Positions 31,897 to 41,800 of a stretch of DNA of 46,488 nucleotides are shown piece after piece. The stretch's first letter is position 1. The number at the start of each line of letters is the position of its first letter. The position numbers were made by a program, and so were the translations under genes. The DNA comes from Bacteroidales bacterium (GTDB taxonomy: Bacteria > Bacteroidota > Bacteroidia > Bacteroidales > UBA932). The notes below the pieces were generated by a model. The model saw only the letters and a program-made list of their open reading frames with translations, was not told where the DNA came from and made no database searches. The DNA lies in contig JAGBAO010000018.1 of the NCBI GenBank assembly GCA_017938925.1, forward strand, positions 1-46,488. Reading direction: 5' to 3'.

Positions 31897-33894
31897 ATGG
31901 CAACAACAGGAAAGATTGGAGTTACGACCGAGAACATATTTCCGGTCATCAAGAAGTTTCTTTATTCGGACCATGAGATCTTTTTGAGGGAGCTCGTGGC
32001 CAATGCAGTGGATGCTACACAGAAGATGAAGGCTCTGGCTGCATCCGGAGAGTTCAACGGCGAACTCGGAGAACTGGCTGTAAGAATCGAACTTGACGAG
32101 AGTGCAAAGACTCTCAAGATCATTGACAGCGGTATCGGTATGACCTCCGAGGAGGTTGACAGATACATCAACCAGATCGCATTCTCATCTGCCGGAGAGT
32201 TCCTTGAGAAGTACAAGGACCAGCTCAGCAGCATAATCGGCCATTTCGGACTGGGATTCTACTCAGCATTCATGGTGGCAGAGAAGGTCACCATCGAGAC
32301 TCTCTCATGGAAGGAGGGTGCCAAGGCTGTCAGATGGACATGCGACGGCTCGCCTGAGTACGACATGGAAGAGTGTGAGAAGGCAGAGAGGGGCACGGTG
32401 ATCACCCTCTACATCGCTGAGGATGAGAAGGAATTCGCTCAGAAGAACAGAATCTCGGGACTTCTGAACAAGTACTGCAAGTTCATGCCGGTTCCGGTCG
32501 TGTTCGGAAAGGAACAGGAGTGGAAGGACGGCAAATATGTCGATACAGACAAGGACAACGTGATCAACAAGGTGGAGCCTCTCTGGGCACGCAAGCCGGC
32601 TGATCTCAAGGACGAGGACTATACGGAGTTCTACAAGTACCTCTACCCTATGGCCGAGGAGCCGCTGTTCCATATTCACCTGAATGTGGACTACCCTTTC
32701 AACCTCACAGGTATCCTCTACTTCCCTAAGATAAAGAACAACGTGGAGATCTCACGCAACAAGATCCAGCTGTACTGCAATCAGATGTTCGTGACCGACT
32801 CTGTGGACAACATCGTTCCGGACTTCCTCACCCTGCTGCACGGAGTGATCGACTCGCCGGACATTCCGCTCAACGTGTCACGCAGCTATCTTCAGAGCGA
32901 TGCAAACGTAAAGAAGATTTCCACATACATCACAAAGAAGGTAGCAGACCGTCTTGAGGAGATATTCAGGAACGAGCGCGAGCAGCTGGAGGAAAAGTGG
33001 GACAACCTCAAGCTCTTCATCGAATACGGAATGCTTTCAGACGAGAAGTTCTGTGAAAGGGCAATGAAGTTTGCGCTTCTGAAGAACACAGAGAACAAGT
33101 ATTTCAGCATCGAGGACTACAGAAAGGCTATCGAGGGAGGTCAGACCGACAAGGACAAGAAGGTGGTGTTCCTCTACGCAACTGACGTGGAAAGCCAGTA
33201 CTCGTTCATCGAGGCTGCAAAAAACAGAGGTTACGACGTGCTTCTGCTGGACTGCCAGCTGGACAGCCATTTCGTCAACCTTCTCGAGACAAAGATCGAG
33301 AACTCACGATTTGCACGTGTGGACTCAGACAGCATCGACAACCTCATTCCTAAGGAGGACAAGATCAAGCCGGAGATGTCGGAGAGCGAGCAGGAGGATC
33401 TTTCAGTGATATTCAAGAGCGTGCTTCCGAAGGAGAACGAGTACTATGTGCAGGCTGACAATCTCGGAGCTGATGCTGCTCCTATCCTGATCACTCAGAG
33501 CGAGTTCATGAGGCGCTACCGCGAGATGTCCGCCATGGGAGGAGGAATGAACTTCTACGGAGAGATGCCGGCGATGTACAACATCACTGTCAACATGGAG
33601 AATCCTCTCGTTGCACGCATCATGGCGGCCAAGGCAGCAGATGTGGCACCGGCACAGGTTATTCCGGATGCGGCTTCGGATGCTTCCGAGGAGGTCAAGA
33701 AGACCGTAAGTGATGCCAAGGAGGCTGCCGCTTCTGCACACAAGGCTGACCTTGAGGCATTTGCAGGAGATAATGCGATCCTCAAGCAGATCACGGACCT
33801 TGCACTTCTGGCCAACGGCATGCTCAAGGGCAAGGAGCTCAGCGAGTTCATTGCACGCAGTGCCAAGGTTGTGGAGGACGCTTATCTGAAATAA
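31897..33894 (+). CDS. htpG: Molecular chaperone HtpG (Hsp90)
   Basis: 665 residues. The start at 31897 (MATTGKIGVTTENIFPVIKK) matches the family; an upstream start at 31840 would read through a hairpin. ATP-dependent cytosolic chaperone. GHKL ATPase motifs: FLRELVANAVDAT, DSGIGMTSEEVD and IGHFGLGFYSAF. The middle domain has the client/ATPase arginine region (NVSRSYLQSD). The dimerisation domain carries an Ala-rich stretch (about 585-625). The leader holds two tandem hairpins. Confidence 0.95.
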   Translation: MATTGKIGVTTENIFPVIKKFLYSDHEIFLRELVANAVDATQKMKALAASGEFNGELGELAVRIELDESAKTLKIIDSGIGMTSEEVDRYINQIAFSSAGEFLEKYKDQLSSIIGHFGLGFYSAFMVAEKVTIETLSWKEGAKAVRWTCDGSPEYDMEECEKAERGTVITLYIAEDEKEFAQKNRISGLLNKYCKFMPVPVVFGKEQEWKDGKYVDTDKDNVINKVEPLWARKPADLKDEDYTEFYKYLYPMAEEPLFHIHLNVDYPFNLTGILYFPKIKNNVEISRNKIQLYCNQMFVTDSVDNIVPDFLTLLHGVIDSPDIPLNVSRSYLQSDANVKKISTYITKKVADRLEEIFRNEREQLEEKWDNLKLFIEYGMLSDEKFCERAMKFALLKNTENKYFSIEDYRKAIEGGQTDKDKKVVFLYATDVESQYSFIEAAKNRGYDVLLLDCQLDSHFVNLLETKIENSRFARVDSDSIDNLIPKEDKIKPEMSESEQEDLSVIFKSVLPKENEYYVQADNLGADAAPILITQSEFMRRYREMSAMGGGMNFYGEMPAMYNITVNMENPLVARIMAAKAADVAPAQVIPDAASDASEEVKKTVSDAKEAAASAHKADLEAFAGDNAILKQITDLALLANGMLKGKELSEFIARSAKVVEDAYLK

Positions 33895-33909
33895 ATATCA
33901 AGAAGACTG

Positions 33910-34497
33910 TCAGCGGATGAGGTTAAGGAACTCGTTGCGGGTTCGCTCATCTTTGAGGAAGATGCCGCTGAAGGCCGATGTGGTGGTTACTGCATTGGCC
34001 TTCTGCACTCCTCTGAGGGTCATGCAGGTGTGGGAAGCCTCTATGACCACGGCAACTCCCAGCGGATTCAGGGTGTCCTGAATGCAGTCACGGATCTGGG
34101 TGGTCAGTCTCTCCTGGACCTGAAGACGACGGGCGAAGGTCTCCACCACACGGGCTATCTTGCTCAGACCTGTGATGGTTCCGTTGGGGATATAAGCCAC
34201 GTGAGCCTTTCCGATGAAGGGCATGACATGATGCTCGCAGGTCGAATACAGTTCGATGTCCTTGACAAGGACCATCTGCTGGTACTCCTCCTTGAACATT
34301 GCGCTTCGGAGAATCTCCGCCCCGTCCTGATGCGATCCGTGAGTCAGGAACTGAAGGGCCTTTGCGACTCTCTCCGGAGTCTTGACAAGTCCCTCACGTT
34401 CAGGATCTTCACCAAGCAGTCTGAGGATTTCCCTGTAATGTTCGGCGATTGCGGCAGTGGTGCCTTCATCGTATCTTTCTTCCTTTATGTATGCCAT
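33910..34497 (-). CDS. folE: GTP cyclohydrolase I
   Basis: 195 residues. It converts GTP to dihydroneopterin triphosphate, the first step of folate synthesis. Zinc ligands C87, H90 and C158 (STCEHH and SHTCM) are intact, and [17 protein letters not shown] and [10 protein letters not shown] are family signatures. Its end lies 15 bases from the convergent htpG stop. Confidence 0.95.
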   Translation of the reverse strand: MAYIKEERYDEGTTAAIAEHYREILRLLGEDPEREGLVKTPERVAKALQFLTHGSHQDGAEILRSAMFKEEYQQMVLVKDIELYSTCEHHVMPFIGKAHVAYIPNGTITGLSKIARVVETFARRLQVQERLTTQIRDCIQDTLNPLGVAVVIEASHTCMTLRGVQKANAVTTTSAFSGIFLKDERTRNEFLNLIR

Positions 34498-34591
34498 TTT
34501 GTTGGAATTTTATTCTTGTTGGTATGATGCCGGCGGAGTGGTATGGAAGTTGTGCCACAAAATCCTGCGGTCATCGCGTAAAAAATATGTG

Positions 34592-34599
34592 CAAAAATA
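34592..34599 (-). promoter_or_regulatory. Promoter -7 box of folE
   Basis: TATTTTTG on the minus strand fits TAnnTTTG, 94 bases before the start; the leader would be long. Confidence 0.4.
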
Positions 34600-34632
34600 G
34601 CAAAAAGAACTTCATCATTAAGTTTTTTTGTC

Positions 34633-34640
34633 TATATTTG
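34633..34640 (+). promoter_or_regulatory. Promoter -7 box of the DUF2795 gene
   Basis: TATATTTG fits TAnnTTTG, 64 bases before the ATG. Confidence 0.5.
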
Positions 34641-34704
34641 CCGCCCCAATTGCGACAGGGGTCGCTTAAACATTGATAATTAACAATTTAAACGAATAAA
34701 GACT

Positions 34705-34926
34705 ATGTATTGGACACTTGAACTTGCATACCGACTTGAGGATGCTCCATGGCCAGCAACCAAGGAAGAGCTGATCGATTATGCAACCCGCTCAGGAGCC
34801 CCTCTTGAAGTGGTTGAGAACCTCGAAGAGCTCGAAGACGACGGCGAAATCTACGAAAGCATCGAAGACATCTGGCCGGACTATCCTACCAAGGATGACT
34901 TCTTCTTCAACGAGGAGGAGTATTAA
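34705..34926 (+). CDS. DUF2795 small acidic protein
   Basis: 73 residues, cytoplasmic, very acidic (the C-terminal half is mostly Asp/Glu). It matches the DUF2795 family, a strongly conserved Bacteroidetes protein of unknown function: WTLELAYRLEDAPWPATKEE at the start, then RSGAPLEVVENL and SIEDIWPDYPTKDDFF. It has its own promoter and terminator. Confidence 0.9.
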   Translation: MYWTLELAYRLEDAPWPATKEELIDYATRSGAPLEVVENLEELEDDGEIYESIEDIWPDYPTKDDFFFNEEEY

Positions 34927-34974
34927 GATGCAGAACTGCACTACACGTGCTTGAAACATCGGAATAAACTTACT

Positions 34975-35002
34975 ACAGACACCTTTCGGGGTGTCTGTTT
35001 TT
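34975..35002 (+). terminator. Intrinsic terminator after the DUF2795 gene
   Basis: ACAGACACC (34975-34983) pairs with GGTGTCTGT (34990-34998) across TTTCGG; TTTTT ends it. Confidence 0.88.
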
Positions 35003-35067
35003 CTATCCGGCTGCCCTGGTCATGAGTTATTTAGCATACACGGAAGGTGCATTCTGAGGGTAGCAAG

Positions 35068-35110
35068 ACCGGCAGACTATAAATTGGGAGCAAAGCTGTC
35101 TGCCGGTTTT
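35068..35110 (+). terminator. Second terminator-like hairpin
   Basis: ACCGGCAGAC (35068-35077) pairs with GTCTGCCGGT (35098-35107) around a 20-base loop; the T-run is TTTT. It lies 66 bases after the previous terminator with no gene between, so it may end a small RNA or be a back-up terminator. No promoter box was found in the gap. Confidence 0.6.
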
Positions 35111-35153
35111 GGAAAATTAAAGCGGAAAGGTTTCTTTTATAAATTATGATTAT

Positions 35154-35161
35154 TAACTTTG
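35154..35161 (+). promoter_or_regulatory. Promoter -7 box of aspA
   Basis: TAACTTTG fits TAnnTTTG, 44 bases before the ATG. Confidence 0.5.
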
Positions 35162-35205
35162 TGGGCCAATTTTTCAAGAATTTATAATTTAAACATAAGA
35201 ATATC

Positions 35206-36642
35206 ATGGAAGATTGTTTGAAAAACACTCGAATCGAGAGCGATCTGATCGGTTCGCTTGAGGTTCCGGCTGATGCATTGTATGGAGTTCAGACACTGAG
35301 GGGTCTGGAGAACTTCCCTATCAGCTGTTTCAAGCTCAATGACTACCCGTTGTTCATCAACGGACTGGCAATCACGAAACTTGCCGCCGCCCAGGCCAAC
35401 CATCAGCTCGGCCTTCTCACAGACGAGCAGTACAATGGCATCACCCAGGCATGCCGTGAGATTCTTGCCGGAGAGCACCACGAGCACTTCCCTATAGACA
35501 TGATCCAGGGCGGGGCCGGCACGACCACCAACATGAATGCAAACGAGGTGATCGCAAACCGTGCCCTTCAGATCATGGGACATCCGCTCGGCAAATACAA
35601 ATACTGTTCTCCTAACGATCATGTGAACTGCTCGCAGTCCACAAACGACGCATATCCCACTGCAATCCATATAGGACTTTACGCGACTCACCTTGAGTTC
35701 ATGCAGCACTTCCTTCCGCTGATCGAATCATTCGAGGCAAAGGCCAAGGAGTTTGCAGGCATCCTGAAGATGGGACGAACTCAGCTTGAAGATGCCGTTC
35801 CTATGACACTGGGGCAGACATTCGGGGCATTTGCATCGATTCTCCGCGACGAGATCCGCAACCTCGACCATGCCGCCGAGGAATTCCTCACAGTCAATAT
35901 GGGAGCCACTGCCATCGGAACCGGAATATGCTCGGAGCCGGAATATGCAGGAAAGTGTATAGCCGCCCTGCGAGAGATCACGGGATGGGACATGAAGCTT
36001 GCAGGAAACCTTGTTGCCGCAACTTCTGACACCTCATGCATGGTCGGCTATTCGTCCGCACTTCGCCGCGTCGCAACCAAGATGAACAAGATCTGCAACG
36101 ACCTGCGCCTCCTTTCATCAGGCCCGCGTTGCGGATTCCACGAGTTTGACCTTCCTGCACGTCAGCCTGGCTCTTCAATCATGCCGGGAAAGGTAAACCC
36201 TGTGATTCCTGAGGTGATGAACCAGATCTGTTACAAGGTGATCGGAAACGACCTTTGCGTCGCCATGTCGTCAGAGGCAGCACAGATGGAGCTCAATGCA
36301 ATGGAGCCTGTGATGGCACAGTGCTGTTTCGAGTCGGCACAGATCATGATGAACGGATTCGACACCCTCCGCGTGAACTGCGTGGACGGCATCGTAGCCA
36401 ACGAGGAGCAGTGCGACAGGTACATCCACTCAAGTTTCGGAGTGGTGACCGCCCTCAATCCCGTCATCGGCTACAAGTATTCCACAAAGATAGCCAAGGA
36501 AGCCATGGCTACCGGAAAGAGCATATATGACCTTGTGCTTGAGCACGACATCCTCTCGAAGGAAGACCTTGACACGATTCTCTCACCTGAGAATATGATC
36601 AAGCCTGTAAAGCTCGACATCAAGGTAAAGCAGCAGTCATAG
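35206..36642 (+). CDS. aspA: Aspartate ammonia-lyase
   Basis: 478 residues of the fumarase/aspartase superfamily. It releases ammonia from L-aspartate to give fumarate, feeding fumarate respiration or succinate production in anaerobes. The mobile signature loop GSSIMPGKVNP (about 322-332) holds the catalytic Ser (about 324); GQTFGAFA and QGGAGTTTNMNANEVIANR are family segments. AspA is preferred over class II fumarase by overall sequence feel (KEAMATGKSIYDLVLE near the end), so the exact substrate is likely but not proven. Its 3' end overlaps the convergent GH92 gene by 23 bases. Confidence 0.88.
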   Translation: MEDCLKNTRIESDLIGSLEVPADALYGVQTLRGLENFPISCFKLNDYPLFINGLAITKLAAAQANHQLGLLTDEQYNGITQACREILAGEHHEHFPIDMIQGGAGTTTNMNANEVIANRALQIMGHPLGKYKYCSPNDHVNCSQSTNDAYPTAIHIGLYATHLEFMQHFLPLIESFEAKAKEFAGILKMGRTQLEDAVPMTLGQTFGAFASILRDEIRNLDHAAEEFLTVNMGATAIGTGICSEPEYAGKCIAALREITGWDMKLAGNLVAATSDTSCMVGYSSALRRVATKMNKICNDLRLLSSGPRCGFHEFDLPARQPGSSIMPGKVNPVIPEVMNQICYKVIGNDLCVAMSSEAAQMELNAMEPVMAQCCFESAQIMMNGFDTLRVNCVDGIVANEEQCDRYIHSSFGVVTALNPVIGYKYSTKIAKEAMATGKSIYDLVLEHDILSKEDLDTILSPENMIKPVKLDIKVKQQS

Positions 36643-38854
36643 CGAAGTCAAGGACAGCACCGTCACAAAGTGCCGAATGACTCACGAAATCCGGACTCCG
36701 GCGACGACCGTTCAGTTTCAACGATGAGACGAACGGATGATCGCTGGAGTTCTCTTTTGCATTGATCACCAGGTCCTTTCCGTTTTCAAGATGAACCACC
36801 GCCTTGCGGAAATACGGGCTTCCTACTGCATATTCGTCTGAGCAAGGGCAGACCGGATAGAAGCCAAGGGCGGAGAACACATACCAGGCAGAGGTCTGTC
36901 CGTTGTCCTCATCGCCGCAGTATCCGTCCGGAGCAGCATTGTAGAGCTTGTCCATCACCTCACGCACATGCTTCTGGGTCTTCCACGGCTGACCGGCCCA
37001 GTTATACAGATATATCATGTGCTGTGCAGGCTGGTTTCCATGGGCATAGTTTCCCATATCGGCCACCTGCATTTCAGTGATTTCGTGGATGCGGTAGCCG
37101 TAGTAGCTGGCATCGAATACGGGAGGGACAACAAATACGGAGTCGAGCATGCCCGTAAATGAGTCCTTGCCTCCCATAGCCTCGATAAGACCGTCCACAT
37201 CGTGGAAGACTGACCATGTGTAGTGCCATGCATTGCCTTCCGTGAAGGCTCCGCCCCATTTATAAGGACTGAACGGTTCCTGGAAAGTGCCGTCTGCGTT
37301 CCTTCCTCGCATAAGATTGTGGGACGGGTCGAAGACATTTCTCCAGTTTCCGGATCTTGACTCCCACTTTCTGAGTTCAGTCTCAGGACGGCCCATCTTG
37401 CGGGCAAGCTGGAGAATGCACCAGTCATTGTAGGCATATTCCAGAGTGCGGGCGACATTTTCGTTAATTCCCACATTGTATGGGATATATCCTATCGTGT
37501 TGTAGTATTCATGACCGATTCTTCCGGATGAGCTGACCTGAGGATGGACATTTTCAGTTCCATGGACTATACAGTCATACAGAACCTGCCAGTCCTCCTC
37601 AGGGGTGACTCCTTTCAGAATGGCATCTGCCACCACTGAAGCCGAATTGTTTCCGACCATGCAGTCGCGATGTCCCGGGCTCGACCACTCCGGAAGGAAA
37701 TCGTTCTCACGGGCGATATTAGCCAGTCCCTGCTGGATTTCGCGGTTCACGGAAGGATAGACAAGGTTCAGAAGAGGGAAAAGTGCTCTGAAAGTATCCC
37801 AGAAGCCGGTGTCGGTGTAGAGATAGCCGTCACAGACCTGGCCGTTATAAGGGCTGTAATGCACCGGCTTGCCTTGGGCGTCTATTTCATAGAATTTCCT
37901 TGGGAAAAGCGTACTGCGATAGAGGCAGGAATAGAAGGTGCGGTACTGTTCCTCAGTTCCTCCTCCTACCTGGATTCTGCCCAAGACCTCATTCCAGCTG
38001 ACCTTGGCAGCCTGTTTCACCTGGGCAAAGGTCTTCCCGTCCACTTCGCGGAAATTAAGCCAGGCCTGTTCAAGGGAGATGAACGACGATGCTGCCTTCA
38101 TGTTGACCTGCTCTCCCCTTACCGTGCTGAACTTCACTGACGCGAGGGCATGAGGACCTTCGTGACTGTCTCCTTCTACCGCCTGATCCGGGCCTGCATA
38201 GACCTGATAATCCTCTATCGGCTTGTCGAACTTGACTACGAACCAGTTACGGAAATTCTCCGGCACTCCTCCGCTGTTCTTTGTCGTATAACCGACTACG
38301 GCATTTTCCTGCGGGAGCACCTTTATATATGAGCCACCGTCATAGGCATCAATGATAATACCGGAGGTCGCAGATTCAGGATATGTGAAGAGCATGGAAA
38401 CCGCTCTTTCAGTGGGCGCCATCTCCACGTTGATATCATGATCGGCAAGATAGACCTGATAGTAATATGGACGGGCAGTCTCGGACTTATGAGAGAACCA
38501 GCTGGCACGCTGATCCTGGGAAACTCTCTGTGAGTTTCTCACAGGCATGACTGCAAACTGACCGTAGTCATTGATCCAAGGAGAGGGCTGATGGGTCTGC
38601 TTGAAACCTCTGATCCAGTGAGCATCATAACGATAGGCCCATCCGTCACCCATTTTTCCAGTGACTGGTGTCCAGAAGTTCATGCCCCACGGAAGGGCTG
38701 TCGCCGGGTAGGTATTTCCTGTGGAGAAGGAATGCTCTGAAAGGGTTCCGACCAGGGTGGAGACATAGTCTGCGGGATTCTCCACAAGTTCGGTCTTCCG
38801 GGCACAGGAGGCCAGAAAGATTGCTGCAAGGGCTATGTGTATATACTTTCTCAT
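36620..38854 (-). CDS. GH92 alpha-mannosidase lipoprotein (third gene of the mannosidase operon)
   Basis: 744 residues. Lipobox FLASC, so probably anchored at the cell envelope. Complete calcium-dependent GH92 exo-alpha-mannosidase: N-terminal beta-sandwich (about 25-260) and the (alpha/alpha)6 catalytic domain. The likely catalytic acid is Glu in EGNAWHYTW (about 540), and the metal/base region is GDEDNGQTSAW (about 645-655). The subsite motif is AHGNQPAQHM, with Gln where its operon neighbour has Glu (HGNEPSHH). Linkage is therefore uncertain. It starts inside the end of the fusion gene (4-base overlap), so the two are translationally coupled. Confidence 0.92.
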   Translation of the reverse strand: MRKYIHIALAAIFLASCARKTELVENPADYVSTLVGTLSEHSFSTGNTYPATALPWGMNFWTPVTGKMGDGWAYRYDAHWIRGFKQTHQPSPWINDYGQFAVMPVRNSQRVSQDQRASWFSHKSETARPYYYQVYLADHDINVEMAPTERAVSMLFTYPESATSGIIIDAYDGGSYIKVLPQENAVVGYTTKNSGGVPENFRNWFVVKFDKPIEDYQVYAGPDQAVEGDSHEGPHALASVKFSTVRGEQVNMKAASSFISLEQAWLNFREVDGKTFAQVKQAAKVSWNEVLGRIQVGGGTEEQYRTFYSCLYRSTLFPRKFYEIDAQGKPVHYSPYNGQVCDGYLYTDTGFWDTFRALFPLLNLVYPSVNREIQQGLANIARENDFLPEWSSPGHRDCMVGNNSASVVADAILKGVTPEEDWQVLYDCIVHGTENVHPQVSSSGRIGHEYYNTIGYIPYNVGINENVARTLEYAYNDWCILQLARKMGRPETELRKWESRSGNWRNVFDPSHNLMRGRNADGTFQEPFSPYKWGGAFTEGNAWHYTWSVFHDVDGLIEAMGGKDSFTGMLDSVFVVPPVFDASYYGYRIHEITEMQVADMGNYAHGNQPAQHMIYLYNWAGQPWKTQKHVREVMDKLYNAAPDGYCGDEDNGQTSAWYVFSALGFYPVCPCSDEYAVGSPYFRKAVVHLENGKDLVINAKENSSDHPFVSSLKLNGRRRSPDFVSHSALCDGAVLDFAMTAALP

Positions 38855-41800
38855 ATTATCTCGTTAAGGACGTGCAGTCTGCCGTCGTCTATGATCTTGA
38901 GGATGAGTTCGCCGAAGAGAGTGTTCTGCCATGCGAACCATTCACGGGTGAAGACCTCGGAGTTGTTCTTATGGAATGACTCATGCATGAAGCCGGTGCC
39001 TGCGTCTGTGGTCATCAGCTGGCATATGCAGTCGCGGATCTCGTCATCGTCATCCGAGGTAAAGGCCTTAATCATCATGCTCATCGGCCAGATGACGTCA
39101 GACCAGATATGCGGTCCTCCTATTCCCTCGCCTGCTGCACCGCGATGGAAGTACGGATTCGCCTCGCTCCATACGAACTTCCTTGTATTCAGATATATAG
39201 GGTCGTCTGCAGGAACATCTCCGAGATAGGCCATTGCAAGAAGAGAGGGCACGTTCGCGTCGTCCATAAGGAAGCGGCTTCCGAATCCGTCCACTTCATA
39301 GGCATATATCTTTCCAAATTCCGGATGATCGGTCACAGCATGGTCCTTCAAGGCCTGCTCGACCTCTGCCGCAAGATCAAGACATTCCTGAGCCATATCT
39401 GCATCTCCATTCACCTGAGAGAGAATTTCGGCAGCCTTTCTCAACGAAGACACAGCCATGAAGTTAGAAGGGACGAGGAATTCAAAGGTAGTGGCATCGT
39501 CAGAAGGACGGAAAGCGGAGGCAATAAGTCCTGTCGGCTTGACCGGATTGCCCTTGCCGACCACGCACTTGGTGTCGAGCTGACGGTCAGTCACCCGCAG
39601 GAAACGATACCTGCCAGGACCGTCCTTACGCTGCTGTTCCCGCATGACTGTCAGCATCTTGTCCATCGCCTCCAGCCACACTTCACCGAACACGGAGGTG
39701 TCTCCGCTCTGCTTCCAGTATTCATAGGCAAGACGGATCGGGTAGCAGTGGGAGTCGAGTTCCCATTTGCGTTCGAACACATAAGGATCCGCCTTCGGCC
39801 AGTCGGAGGAGTTCGACTGCCCCACAGGATCCACATTGAAGGCATTGGCATAAGGGTCGATGCATATGCATTTGAACTGACGGTTTATCACTCCGGCTAT
39901 CATTCTCCTAAGGTCTTCATCCTGACTGACATATCTCACATACGGCCAGACCTGGGCCCCGGAGTCGCGAAGCCACATAGCAGGGATATCACCGGTATAG
40001 ACATAGGTATCAGGCTGTCCGTCAGCAGTTTCCATAGGATGAACGGTGGTGTCGAGAGTGTTAGGATAGCAGTTGGCGAACATCCACCTCAGACGAGGGT
40101 TCTCCAGCAGCGCGCACACCCTCTCTATCTCGGCCTCGACTGCTTCCGACCTGAAAAGCCTGTCCTGAGGCTTGGGACGGCGGTCTGCATATTCCTCAGG
40201 TTCTTCCGCACAGTACCATACCTTAGGCTCCGGACCCATGGTCAGCACAAGTTCTCCTCCCGCAGCAATATCCTTATATCCGATATATCCCTTTGTATAT
40301 GCCCTTGCATTGAGGGTGATCTTCTGGATATATCTGTTCTTGTCGTTGCAGCCTTCGGCTCTGACCTTGAAGACGCCGCCAGGGACATCGATTTCCACGG
40401 AGTCGAAGAGCGGAGAGCCGAACCAGTAACGTCCCGAGGCCGGTTCCACCTGATAGAATCCCATGGACGAGAGCACATACCATGCAGACATCTGCCCCAC
40501 ATCCTCGTTGCCGGAGAGTCCGTCCGGAGTGTCGTCATACAGGGTCGCGAGCACGTGACGCACCTTGTCGGCAGTCTTCCATGGCTGTCCGGCCAACGTA
40601 TAGAAGTAGAGGATATGATGGCTCGGCTCGTTTCCGTGTGCATACTGTCCGATCAGACCTGATATGTCCGGCGAGGTCTCCTCACCCTCGATCATTGACG
40701 GAACCGTGAAGAGGGAATCCAGTTTGTCGATGAAGTCCTGCTTTGTCGGGAAACATGAGACAAGTCCCTTGAAATCATGTGGAACCAGCCAGGTGTACTG
40801 CCAGCCGTTGCCCTCACAATAATCATCGGCCCTATGCCTGGAAGCAAAAGGGCTGTATTCCTTTCTGAAGTCCCCCCTGCTGTCTCGTCCTCTGATGAAT
40901 CTAAGCTGCGGGTCGAATAGCCTTGCATATGAGAGACTTCTTTGACGGAAATATTTTCCGTCTGCAATATATTCCTGTGTCTTTTCCGGGTCGGATTCGT
41001 TAGCGGCCATATATTCCGCTGCCTCTGCAATTGCTCCGTCAGCTATGGCATATTCCAGATCATAGGCCACGGATTCGTTGAACTTGTCGCAAGGGATATA
41101 TCCGTATTTCATCCTGTGGTCCTGTCCCCTGTCCGGCCTCATGGCAGAGACCTTCATAGCCTCGAAGGCGAGTTCGTAATCTATGCCAGGCATTCCCTTT
41201 ACAATGGCATCAGCTACCGGAGGAATGCCCGGATTTCCTACCATGCAGTCGGTCTCGCAGCCATGCAGATGCCACACCGGAAGCTTGCCCTGCTGCCTGT
41301 GTATCGTCAGCATGGTGTTGATAAAATCCGCATATCTTCCGCTCTGGAAGATGGTGTAGAGAGGCATTGCAGCGCGATAGGTGTCCCAGAGTGAGAATAT
41401 CGTGTAGGTGTCGTGGCCCGGATCTTCATGGACCTTTCCGTCCGCACCGCGGTATCTTCCGTCCGTGTCACAGAAGGAGGCAGGAGCGATCATCGTATGA
41501 TACAGCGAGGTGTAGAATATCTTTCTTGCCTTGAAGTCGTCTGTCTTGACCCTGATTCGGGAGAGTTCCCTGTTCCAGTGATCCCTTGCGGCCTGAGCAG
41601 TCTTGTCAAAGTCCCAGCCAGGCAGTTCCGCCTTCATGTTTGCATATGCTCCTTCCATGCTCACCGGCGAGAGGGCCACCTTCATCAGGAGAGGCTTCCC
41701 TTCCGCATTGCTGAAATGTGCATGGGCATAGGTCGGCATATTCCTGAACTCATCCTTCCAGATCTGGATGTCGCTTCTGAGGATTGTCAGCGAATCGAAC

